Shown in pieces: positions 55,487-62,663 of a stretch of 64,000 bases of DNA. Location: assembly GCF_029269835.1 (NCBI RefSeq), contig NZ_JARJBB010000014.1:110696-174695 (forward strand). The letters are read 5' to 3'. This DNA comes from Streptomyces tropicalis. GTDB taxonomy: Bacteria > Actinomycetota > Actinomycetes > Streptomycetales > Streptomycetaceae. The position numbers were made by a program, and so were the translations under genes. The notes under the pieces are model-generated. The model had not been told where the DNA came from. It saw only the letters and a program-made list of their open reading frames with translations, and did no database searches. Numbering within the stretch: the stretch's first letter is position 1; the number at the start of each line of letters is the position of its first letter.

Positions 55487-55547
55487 CTTGTCCGCTGGAC
55501 AAGCGCCCCCGGCGAGAGGGATTCCCCCCGGAATCCCGCTGGGGGCG
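55487..55547 (-). promoter_or_regulatory. Stacked hairpins in the leader of the zinc-ribbon gene
   Basis: CTTGTCC/GGACAAG (55487-55493, 55497-55503) abuts the ribosome site; next to it GGGATTCC/GGAATCCC (55518-55525, 55530-55537, 4-nt loop) is enclosed by CGCCCCC/GGGGGCG (55504-55510, 55541-55547). The remaining gap to the rsmI stop (to 55800) shows no gene, only GCGGC-TTT-GCCGC at 55686-55698, a possible rsmI terminator. Confidence 0.5.
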
Positions 55548-55800
55548 GGGGACGGGTGCGTCCCCTCACCCAGTGGACGCCTCCACCAGCGCGAACGCAT
55601 CAGTCCTGCCGAGTGTTGGAGGCGATTTGGCAGGCGCTTGCCCTGAGGCACCCGGACGGCGGGTGGTTGCTTTGCCTTGCATGACGCGGCTTTGCCGCCC
55701 GATGGGGCGTGCGCTCACCCGAGAGGAGACCTGCTCAGAGCGGGTATGACCCTCCTCACACCCTCGTGCACCGGCCCGTGCGCCCGAGCCGCTGGCGCGC

Positions 55801-56646
55801 TCACTGCGCGTGCTTGGCGGCCACCACCGCGTCGAACACCTCGCGCTTGGGCAGACCCGCCTCCGCGGCGACCGCCGCGATGGCCTCCTTGCGCCGCTCC
55901 CCCGCCTCCTCGCGGACCCGGACCCGGCGCACCAGCTCCTCGGGGCCGACCTCCTCGGCGCCCCGCTCGGGCGCCCCCTCGACCACGACGGTGATCTCGC
56001 CGCGCACGCCCTTGGCCGCCCACGCGGCCAGCTCGCCGAGCCCGCCGCGGCGCACCTCCTCGTACGTCTTGGTCAGCTCCCGGCACACGGCGGCCCGCCG
56101 GTCGGCGCCGAACGCCTCGGCCATCGCCGCGAGGGTGTCGTCGAGGCGGTGCGGGGCCTCGAAGTAGACCAGCGTGCGGCGCTCCCCGGCGACCTCGCGC
56201 AGCCGCGACAGCCGCTCGCCCGCCTTGCGCGGCAGGAAGCCCTCGAAGCAGAAGCGGTCCACCGGGAGCCCCGACAGCGCCAGCGCGGTCAGCACGGCGG
56301 ACGGGCCGGGCACCGCGGTGACGCGCACGCCCCGCTCGACGGCCGCCGCGACCAGCCGGTACCCGGGGTCGGACACGGACGGCATGCCCGCGTCCGTCAC
56401 CAGCAGCACCCGCGCCCCGCCGGCCAGCTCCTCGACCAGCTCCGGGGTGCGCGCCGACTCGTTGCCCTCGAAGTACGACACCACCCGTCCCGCGGGCTGC
56501 ACGCCCAGCGCCTGGGTCAGCCGGCGCAGCCGGCGGGTGTCCTCGGCGGCGACCACGTCGGCGCCGGCCAGTTCCTCGGCGAGCCGGGGCGGGGCGTCCT
56601 GGAGGTCGCCGATGGGAGTGCCCGCCAAAACAAGGGTTCCAGTCAC
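55801..56646 (-). CDS. rsmI: 16S rRNA 2'-O-ribose C1402 methyltransferase RsmI
   Basis: 281 residues. SAM-dependent tetrapyrrole-methylase fold: LVLAGTPIGDLQDAPPR, AAEDTRRLRRL, VSYFEGNE, VTDAGMPSVSDPGYRLV, AVPGPSAVLTALALSGL, FLPRKAGER and YFEAPHRL. Methylates the ribosomal decoding centre. GTG at 56646. Divergent from pmt. Confidence 0.97.
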   Translation of the reverse strand: MTGTLVLAGTPIGDLQDAPPRLAEELAGADVVAAEDTRRLRRLTQALGVQPAGRVVSYFEGNESARTPELVEELAGGARVLLVTDAGMPSVSDPGYRLVAAAVERGVRVTAVPGPSAVLTALALSGLPVDRFCFEGFLPRKAGERLSRLREVAGERRTLVYFEAPHRLDDTLAAMAEAFGADRRAAVCRELTKTYEEVRRGGLGELAAWAAKGVRGEITVVVEGAPERGAEEVGPEELVRRVRVREEAGERRKEAIAAVAAEAGLPKREVFDAVVAAKHAQ

Positions 56647-56730
56647 GCCCCCATCCTCTCAAGGGCCGCCGGCGGGGAACGCGGCCCGGCCCCGGGAGCC
56701 CATGCGCGGGACTCACACAGCACGGTTCCC

Positions 56731-56736
56731 TACGAT
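56731..56736 (+). promoter_or_regulatory. -10 box TACGAT of pmt
   Basis: TACGAT ends 6 nt before the GTG at 56743; no ribosome site is seen, so leaderless translation is likely. Confidence 0.5.
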
Positions 56737-56742
56737 GGCGCG

Positions 56743-58494
56743 GTGACCAGTACCGCGTCCTCCACGGACCTCCGGCAGGGCCAGGCGCCGCTCGACGAGC
56801 GGCCGCCGTGGCAGCAGCGGCTGCGCCGATTCGGCTACACGGCGGGACCCGCCGGCGGCGCCGGCGACGTCGTCGTCGACCGGCTGGTGCCGCCGTACGC
56901 GGAACCCGGCCCGCGGCTGTGGGGCTCGCTCGGCGTCCCGCCGGCCGTGGCCGACCGCGTCACCCGCTGGTCGGGCTGGGGCGGCCCGCTGCTGGTCACG
57001 CTGCTGGCCGGCGTGCTGCGGTTCTGGAACCTGGGCAGTCCGAAGGCGGTGATATTCGACGAGACGTACTACGCCAAGGACGCGTGGGCGATCGTCCACC
57101 GCGGCTTCGAGCTCGACTGGGACAAGAACGCCAACGACCTGATTCTGCGGACCGGCGGCCACGTCGTGCTGCCGTCCGACGCGTCCTACGTGGTGCATCC
57201 GCCGGTCGGAAAGTACGTGATCGGGCTCGGCGAGATGCTGTTCGGCTTCGACCCGTTCGGCTGGCGCTTCATGACCGCGCTGCTCGGCACCCTGTCGGTG
57301 CTGCTGCTGTGCCGGATCGGCCGGCGGCTGTTCCGGTCCACCTTCCTCGGCTGCCTCGCGGGCGCGCTGATGGCCGTGGACGGCCTGCACTTCGTGATGA
57401 GCCGCACCTCGCTCCTCGACGGCGTGCTGATGTTCTTCGTCCTCGCCGCCTTCGGCTGCCTGCTGGTGGACCGGGACCGCTCCCGGGCCCTGCTGGCCGC
57501 CGCACTCCCCGCCGACGCCGACGGCCGGATCCGCCCCGACGCCCGCACCGCCGAGGAGACCAGGCTCGGGTGGCGGCCCTGGCGCTGGGCGGCGGGCCTG
57601 CTGCTCGGCCTGGCGATCGGCACCAAGTGGAACGGCCTGTACATCCTGGCCGCGTTCTGCGTGATGGCCGTGCTGTGGGACGTCGGCGCCCGCCGGGTGG
57701 CCGGCGCCCGGCGCCCGTACGCGACGGTGCTGCGACGGGACACCGGCATCACCTTCCTGGCCACGGTGCCGGTGGCGGTCGCCGTGTACCTGCTGTCCTG
57801 GATCGGCTGGATCCTCTCCCCGTCCGACGGCACCGGCGGCTACTTCCGCAACTGGGCGGCGACGGACGGCCGGGGCGGCAGCTTCACCTGGCTCCCGGAC
57901 TGGCTGCGCAGCCTGTGGCACTACGAGCACGAGGTGTACAAGTTCCACGTCGGGCTGTCCTCGCCGCACACCTACCAGTCCAACCCGTGGAGCTGGCTCG
58001 TCGACGGCCGCCCCGTGTCGTACTTCTACGAGTCGCCCTCCCCCGGCACGGCCGGCTGCCCCGCCGGCGCGGGCGAGAAGTGCGCCCGCGAGGTGCTGGC
58101 CCTCGGCACACCGCTGCTGTGGTGGGCGGCGTGCTTCGCGCTGCTGTACGTGCTGTGGCGCTGGTTCTTCCGCCGGGACTGGCGCGCGGGCGCCATCGCC
58201 TGCGGCGTCGCGGCCGGCTACCTGCCGTGGTTCCTGTACCAGGAGCGCACGATCTTCTTCTTCTACGCCGTCGTCTTCGTGCCCTTCCTGTGCCTGGCGG
58301 TCGCCATGCTGGTGGGCGCCCTCGTGGGCCCGCCCGGCTCCACCGACGCCCGCCGCGTCGTCGGCGCCACCGCCGCGGGCGTCCTGGTCCTGCTGATCGC
58401 CTGGAACTTCATCTACTTCTGGCCCCTGTACACGGGCACCGCCATCCCGATCGACGACTGGCGGTCGCGGATGTGGCTGGACACCTGGGTCTAG
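56743..58494 (+). CDS. pmt: Protein O-mannosyltransferase
   Basis: 583 residues. GT39/PMT family: the Asp-Glu of VIFDETYYAKDAW lies in the first external loop, about 10 membrane helices follow, and FHVGLSSPHTYQSNPWSWLV is typical of the family. It transfers mannose from polyprenyl-phosphate mannose to Ser/Thr of exported proteins; in Streptomyces it also glycosylates the phage receptor. GTG at 56743; TAG stop 58492-58494. Its last 28 codons recur at 59893-59976 and, more weakly, at 62497-62545. Confidence 0.96.
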   Translation: MTSTASSTDLRQGQAPLDERPPWQQRLRRFGYTAGPAGGAGDVVVDRLVPPYAEPGPRLWGSLGVPPAVADRVTRWSGWGGPLLVTLLAGVLRFWNLGSPKAVIFDETYYAKDAWAIVHRGFELDWDKNANDLILRTGGHVVLPSDASYVVHPPVGKYVIGLGEMLFGFDPFGWRFMTALLGTLSVLLLCRIGRRLFRSTFLGCLAGALMAVDGLHFVMSRTSLLDGVLMFFVLAAFGCLLVDRDRSRALLAAALPADADGRIRPDARTAEETRLGWRPWRWAAGLLLGLAIGTKWNGLYILAAFCVMAVLWDVGARRVAGARRPYATVLRRDTGITFLATVPVAVAVYLLSWIGWILSPSDGTGGYFRNWAATDGRGGSFTWLPDWLRSLWHYEHEVYKFHVGLSSPHTYQSNPWSWLVDGRPVSYFYESPSPGTAGCPAGAGEKCAREVLALGTPLLWWAACFALLYVLWRWFFRRDWRAGAIACGVAAGYLPWFLYQERTIFFFYAVVFVPFLCLAVAMLVGALVGPPGSTDARRVVGATAAGVLVLLIAWNFIYFWPLYTGTAIPIDDWRSRMWLDTWV

Positions 58495-58507
58495 CCGGGC
58501 GGACACG

Positions 58508-58542
58508 CCAGGACGGCCCGGCAGGACGCCGGGCCGTCCTGG
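58508..58542 (+). terminator. Terminator behind pmt (copy 1 of the repeated tail)
   Basis: A perfect 15-bp inverted repeat (58508-58522 with 58528-58542), 5-nt loop AGGAC, 13 nt past the stop. Confidence 0.85.
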
Positions 58543-59468
58543 TCGTCGTCGGCTGTCCGAAGCCGTCATCGGCCGCCCTCGGACGGCCCTCAGACGGCCC
58601 GGAGACGGCCCCACCCGGCACTGCCGGCAGATGGGCAGCGGGCCGGCTCCTCATGTCCTGACCAGGAACTTCCCGCCTACCCCCTTTCCTGGGGGACACC
58701 TGGGGGCAGTGCGTCCCCCAGGACCCCACCGGGACGGCCAGCGGACGGGCCCCCTGGTCCGCGGGGAACTGCCAGGGATGTGGTGGAAGGCGGGGGACGG
58801 GGCGTCCTCCACGAGCAGGCGCCCTCGTTGTCGTCAGGACTGCCTCATGGGCGTCCCCGCACACGGCTCCGGAGTGAACGAGTGGATCGCCCCGCGTAGC
58901 CCTCCGACCGGCGGCGAAGTGTGCCGGAGAGCGCCCGCGGCACGGAGTGTGTCGGAGGTGTGCCGGAAGCTGCGACCGGACGGGGCGTCCGTGCTGTGGG
59001 ACCCGTGCTGCGCTGCGCAGTGCCTCCGGTGCTGCGCCCGGCGGGACTCGAGCCGGGGCAACCGCTGGGAAGAAGCGGGGAACCGGTGCTTCCCCGGGGC
59101 GGGACCTCGATTCCGCTTCCGTCCGGCGCTGTCGCCGTCCGCGGACGTCCACCCTCGTCGGCGTCAGCGCTGCCGTCACAGCCCCTTCTCCGCGTTGAAC
59201 CACTTGACGGCCTCCGTACTGGTAGGTCGTACGGGAGCGCGAGCTCGGCGGGATCGTGAGGTGCAAGTTCACCCTGATGGACGCGGGAGCCGCCCGTACG
59301 CGCGCGCGTGACGCCGACACGCCAGGCGCCGGTTCCTGGTTCAACGATTTTTCGTTACATGAGGTGCCTTTGATGGCGAGTCGGACTTACCGGTGCATTG
59401 CGGACGTGAAGATGAATCCGTCCGACCCAGGCAGGCGCATGAGGCGCCTGTCGTGAAAGGAGTACGGA
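58543..59468. other. About 900 bp without a convincing gene
   Basis: Several open frames exist on both strands but none has a ribosome site, biased third positions or a recognisable motif. An AACGA-N4-TCGTT hairpin lies at 59343-59356. A frame at 59374-59457 could be a 27-residue leader peptide (MASRTYRC...). The tract may be decayed sequence from an inserted module. Confidence 0.4.
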
Positions 59469-59798
59469 ATGCGGGCTTCCCGTTTTGCCGCCGCGCTGGG
59501 CGTCGCGGCCGCCGTCCTGGTGGGCGGCGCCACTGGCGCCAGTGCCGCCACCGCGCCTTCGGTGGTGTCTCATGCCACGCACGACCGTGGTCACGACCAC
59601 GGTGGCGACCACGACCGCGACGGCCGCTGGGGTCGCTGGGGCCACGACCGCGACGACCGCTGGGGCCGCTGGGGCCACGACCGCGACGACCGCTGGGGCC
59701 GCTGGGGCCACGACCGCGACGACCGCTGGGGCCACTGGGGCCACGACCGCGACGACCGCTGGGGCCACTGGGACCGCTGGGGCCACTACCACCGCTGA
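59469..59798 (+). CDS. Small secreted repeat protein rich in His, Trp, Asp and Arg
   Basis: 109 residues; AAAGGAG stands 6 nt before the ATG. A signal peptide with a cleavage near AAA (about residue 27) is followed by 11-residue repeats of the type GHDRDDRWGRW, about five in a row, and the end WGHYHR. The repeats are nearly identical in DNA too. Regular His and Asp spacing suggests metal or polyanion binding; no family is recognised. It stands alone between two pmt tails and has its own terminator. Confidence 0.82.
   Translation: MRASRFAAALGVAAAVLVGGATGASAATAPSVVSHATHDRGHDHGGDHDRDGRWGRWGHDRDDRWGRWGHDRDDRWGRWGHDRDDRWGHWGHDRDDRWGHWDRWGHYHR
59641..59772 (+). repeat. 33-bp tandem repeats, four full units
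   Basis: Units at 59641-59673, 59674-59706, 59707-59739 and 59740-59772 encode the 11-residue repeats; a diverged unit lies just before. They differ at only a few bases, so recent amplification is likely. Confidence 0.9.
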
Positions 59799-59807
59799 CC
59801 GTCCTTG

Positions 59808-59840
59808 GGGGTGCCCTTCCGCTGTTGGGGAGGGCACCCC
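59808..59840 (+). terminator. Terminator behind the repeat-protein gene
   Basis: GGGGTGCCCT (59808-59817) pairs with AGGGCACCCC (59831-59840), 13-nt loop. Confidence 0.75.
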
Positions 59841-59892
59841 TTCCGGGTCCTCCGCAGACCTTCGGCCGCATGGCCACCCGCGGCCGGCCGAG

Positions 59893-59976
59893 ATCTGTTC
59901 CGGCCCCTCCACGCCGGCACCGCCGTCTTGATCGATCAGTTGGCGGTCGCGGATGTGGCTGGACACCTGGGTCCAG
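59893..59976 (+). pseudogene. Remnant of the pmt 3' end (copy 2)
   Basis: Aligns with pmt 58411-58494 with a few small gaps. From 59941 on, TGGCGGTCGCGGATGTGGC and the following ACACCTGGGTC are identical to pmt; the TAG stop is CAG here (59974-59976). It encodes a frame-broken version of the last 28 or so residues and is not preceded by the rest of the gene. Confidence 0.85.
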
Positions 59977-59989
59977 CCGGGCGGACACG

Positions 59990-60027
59990 CCAGGACGGCC
60001 CGGCAGGATGCCGGGCCGTCGTCCTGG
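59990..60027 (+). terminator. Terminator copy 2
   Basis: Same sequence as the pmt terminator except for C to T in the loop and an extra GTC in the right arm. No gene reads into it from this strand other than the small repeat-protein gene, which already has its own terminator. Confidence 0.75.
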
Positions 60028-60095
60028 TCGTCTTCGGTGGTCCGGTGCCGTCCTCCGTCCGCAGTGCCTGCGCCGGCCGTGCAGGGCGGTGTGCT

Positions 60096-60118
60096 GCCCC
60101 GCTGTCGCGCCGCGGGGC
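60096..60118 (-). terminator. Terminator behind the P450 gene
   Basis: GCCCCGC/GCGGGGC with a 9-nt loop, 3 nt past the P450 stop on the minus strand. Confidence 0.6.
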
Positions 60119-60120
60119 GT

Positions 60121-61326
60121 CTACCAGGCCACCGGCAGCTCGAGGGGGAACCGCCTGATCGTCTTCGTGTCCCACCGCACCTCCTGCGGCCCCACCGCGA
60201 GCCTGATACGGGGGAATCTCTCCAGCAGCCGCCCGATGGCCACTTCGAGCTCCGCCATGGCCAAGGGCACCGCGATGCACCGGTGACCGCCCCAGCCGAA
60301 GGTCATGTGCGGAGCGCTCTGCCGGTCGAGGTCGATGACGTGCGGGTCCGGGTAGCGCTCGGGGTCACGGTTGGCCGTCAGGTACGACACGTGCACGAAG
60401 TCGCCCGCCCGGATGTGCGCACCGTCGAGCTCCACGTCCTCGAGAGCCACCCGGGGGATTCCGACCCCCTTGCGGAACGGGATGCAGCGGAGCATCTCGT
60501 GCAGGGCGTCGGTCAGGGCCTCGGGCCGGCTCCTGAGGTGCTGCAACAGCACGGGACGGGTCAGGAGCAGATAGACGATGTTGCTGATCTGGCAGGTTGC
60601 CGTGTCCTGGCCGCTGAGCGCCAGCGTCAGGGTCATGACCGCCAGTTCCCTGTCGTCGAGGTGTTCGTCGCCCTCCTGCGCCGCGGCCATCGCGCTGATG
60701 AGGTCCGGGCCGGGTGACGTCCGGCGCTGTCCGGCCAACTCGGCGAAGTAGCCCACCAGATCGGACTTGGCCTTCGTGGCACCCTCCTTGTTCTCCGCAC
60801 CGATGACCAGCAGTTGGTGCACGGAGTCCTGGATCCAGGTCCATTCCCCCCGATCGATGCCGAGAAGGTCCAGGACGGCATGCCGGGGGAGCTTGTCGGA
60901 CAGGTGCTCGACGACGTCCGCCGGCGGCCCCTGCTCCTCCATGTCGTCCAGCAGGCGGTCCGCAAGCTGGACGATCCGGGGCCGCATCCTGTCGACCTGC
61001 TGCTGCGTGAAGGCCTGGGAGGCCAGGTGGCGGACGCGGCTGCTCTGCGGTGGGTCCATGACGTTGATCGACTCCGGTGACACGATGGGCTCCGGTGTCA
61101 TCCGGGGGTAGTCCCGGCCGATGATGCCCGCTCTGCTGAACCGCTGGTCGGTGGTCACCTGCTTGACGGCGTCGAAGCCCGTGATCAGCCAGGCGTCCGC
61201 GTCGCCGTAGGGAAGCCGGATGCGCGCGGGAGAACTGCGCCGCATCAAGGATGCGAACGTGGGATCGAAATCCAGGTCCTCGCTGAAGTCGAACGGGCAG
61301 CTGAGCGTCTCGTTGTCCGCAGTCAT
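60121..61326 (-). CDS. Cytochrome P450
   Basis: 401 residues from ATG 61326 (GGAGGAG 7 nt upstream). Heme-binding loop FGWGGHRCIA with Cys350, K-helix EMLR, I-helix LALSGQDTAT (a slightly unusual form of AGxDT), and RDPERYPDPHVIDLDR. Soluble class I bacterial P450; no ferredoxin or reductase gene is nearby, so electrons must come from elsewhere. Start overlaps the DUF1259 gene stop by 4 bp, so the two are translated together. Substrate unknown. Confidence 0.94.
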   Translation of the reverse strand: MTADNETLSCPFDFSEDLDFDPTFASLMRRSSPARIRLPYGDADAWLITGFDAVKQVTTDQRFSRAGIIGRDYPRMTPEPIVSPESINVMDPPQSSRVRHLASQAFTQQQVDRMRPRIVQLADRLLDDMEEQGPPADVVEHLSDKLPRHAVLDLLGIDRGEWTWIQDSVHQLLVIGAENKEGATKAKSDLVGYFAELAGQRRTSPGPDLISAMAAAQEGDEHLDDRELAVMTLTLALSGQDTATCQISNIVYLLLTRPVLLQHLRSRPEALTDALHEMLRCIPFRKGVGIPRVALEDVELDGAHIRAGDFVHVSYLTANRDPERYPDPHVIDLDRQSAPHMTFGWGGHRCIAVPLAMAELEVAIGRLLERFPRIRLAVGPQEVRWDTKTIRRFPLELPVAW

Positions 61327-62324
61327 TGGCCGGCTCCTCCGGGCATGGGTGCGACGTTGGTGGTGTCCACGGCCTTGCGGACGGCTCGGGCGAGCCTGAC
61401 CGCGCCGCCGACGGCCCAGTAGTGGACGAAGAACAGGCGTGGCCGGTCGTCGAGGTTGTGGTGGTGCAGTTCGACGAGTTCGACGCCACCGCGCCGCAGG
61501 GCCGTGAGGACGGGCTGGACTTCGCCGGCGATCATGACCAGGTCGCCGCTGACGGCGGCCCTTCCGCCGCCGAGCGGCTGGAAGTTGACGGACGTGGTGG
61601 ACCCCAGGCCCGGAGGCAGCACCAGATGACCGTCGGTGACGGTCTCGCGACGGACGAAGGTGCTCTTGTAGATCACGCCGTCGGGGGCGCCCTTGACGCC
61701 CATGGCGGCGTCGATGGCGGTGGTGTCCAGGTCGACGGGTGGCGAAGGGGCGGCGGGTCCGGCAGGTGGGGTGCCGGTGCGGTCGAGGGCGGCACGCAGA
61801 CCGCGGGCGACGGCCGCGGGATCGTGACCGTGTGCGTGCACGTGCAGCCACCAGACCGCCGGCTCGTGGGCGAGCAGGTGCTTGTGGATGGCGGTCTGCA
61901 TGATCCCGTGCTGCTGGAGGACGTCGCAGAAGCGCTGCAGTTCGCCTTCGGTGACCACGACGTCGCCCATCAGGAGCGTGCTGCGGTCCGCGTACCGGAC
62001 GAAGGACACGTGCGTGCCCAGGGCGAGCGCGGGATCGATCCGGACGCCTCGGGAGAAGACCTTGAGGTCCCGGCGCGGGAAGGCCGTGTGGTACATGAAC
62101 CGCCTCATGTCGCCGGGTCGGCCGAGCGCCGTGCGCACGTCCGCCCAGTCCGCCGGCTTGGTCATCACCGGTTCGACCAGGGCGTGGTCCTCCCGTCGGG
62201 CGGACAGGGCACCTGCTCGGTCCGGGACGGCGCCGAGCACGGGCGCGAAGGCGGTCGCGGCCAGCAGCCGGCGCCGGGACGTCGTGAGGGGGGATCGGGA
62301 GTCCTGCTGTCGCTCGTCAGCCAT
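61323..62324 (-). CDS. Tat-exported DUF1259 (LpqO/LppY-type) protein
   Basis: 333 residues from ATG 62324 (AGGAGG 8 nt upstream). Twin-arginine signal SRRRLLAATAFAPVLGAV near residues 16-34. Two repeats of the DUF1259 module follow (about 60-180: LGRPGDMRRFMYHTAFPRRD, LLAHEPAVWWLHVHAHG; about 205-330: GVKGAPDGVIYKST, GVELVELHHHNLDDRPRLFFVHYWA). The His-rich ends of both modules could bind metal. Mycobacterial relatives are lipoproteins of unknown role. Translationally coupled to a cytosolic P450, an odd pairing of an exported and an internal protein. Confidence 0.85.
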   Translation of the reverse strand: MADERQQDSRSPLTTSRRRLLAATAFAPVLGAVPDRAGALSARREDHALVEPVMTKPADWADVRTALGRPGDMRRFMYHTAFPRRDLKVFSRGVRIDPALALGTHVSFVRYADRSTLLMGDVVVTEGELQRFCDVLQQHGIMQTAIHKHLLAHEPAVWWLHVHAHGHDPAAVARGLRAALDRTGTPPAGPAAPSPPVDLDTTAIDAAMGVKGAPDGVIYKSTFVRRETVTDGHLVLPPGLGSTTSVNFQPLGGGRAAVSGDLVMIAGEVQPVLTALRRGGVELVELHHHNLDDRPRLFFVHYWAVGGAVRLARAVRKAVDTTNVAPMPGGAGQ

Positions 62325-62496
62325 GTCATGTGCCTCCTGGCTCGATCGAAACACCGGAATCCGCAGCTCCCGGTGATCGACGCAGCCACGTCCCGCAGGT
62401 GGACTAACCCACACGGGGGGGCGCCGCCCCCGCCGGTGGCGCTCGCCGCTGCCGCCTCCGGGCCACGGCTGCGCGAAGGGCTCGGCGTGCGGGCAC

Positions 62497-62545
62497 GGCG
62501 GCCGTCGGATCCGGCGAAACACCTGGGCCCACCTGGGCGGACACG
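62497..62545 (+). repeat. Degenerate copy 3 of the pmt 3' end
   Basis: Ungapped match to pmt from CGGAT (62506-62510) on: ACACCTGGG (62519-62527) and GGGCGGACACG (62535-62545) are identical to the tail of pmt and to the bases after its stop, with matching spacing. GGCGG at 62497-62501 also fits. Confidence 0.65.
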
Positions 62546-62580
62546 ACGGGAGGGCGCCGTCGGCGGCCGCGCCCTCCCGT
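62546..62580 (+). terminator. Hairpin behind pmt-tail copy 3
   Basis: A 12-bp stem (62546-62557 with 62569-62580) with an 11-nt loop at the same place as the pmt terminator relative to the tail, though of different sequence. No gene reads into it from this strand. Confidence 0.65.
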
Positions 62581-62663
62581 TCGCCGTCGGCCGTCGCGCC
62601 GGTCCCGACTTCCGTCCGGCTCCGAGGCGCGACATCCTGGTATTCCGCGAAGGAGGCCGGACG

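Larger units (their letters stand above)
62325..62663. other. Divergent gap between the DUF1259 and GH3 genes
   Basis: No gene. Holds the third copy of the pmt tail and its hairpin (separate entries) and the ribosome site AAGGAGG at 62650-62656 for the GH3 gene. Confidence 0.5.

Noticed and set aside
55810..56742. N-terminal extension of pmt through the rsmI region
   Set aside because: The extension is antisense to rsmI; the -10 box at 56731 and the usual PMT length support the GTG at 56743.
58409..59344. 311-codon minus-strand frame behind pmt
   Set aside because: Pro/Arg/Ala-rich low-complexity translation, antisense to the pmt end, no ribosome site or domain.
59641..59772. 33-bp repeats as a CRISPR array
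   Set aside because: The units are directly adjacent without spacers and code in phase for an 11-residue protein repeat.
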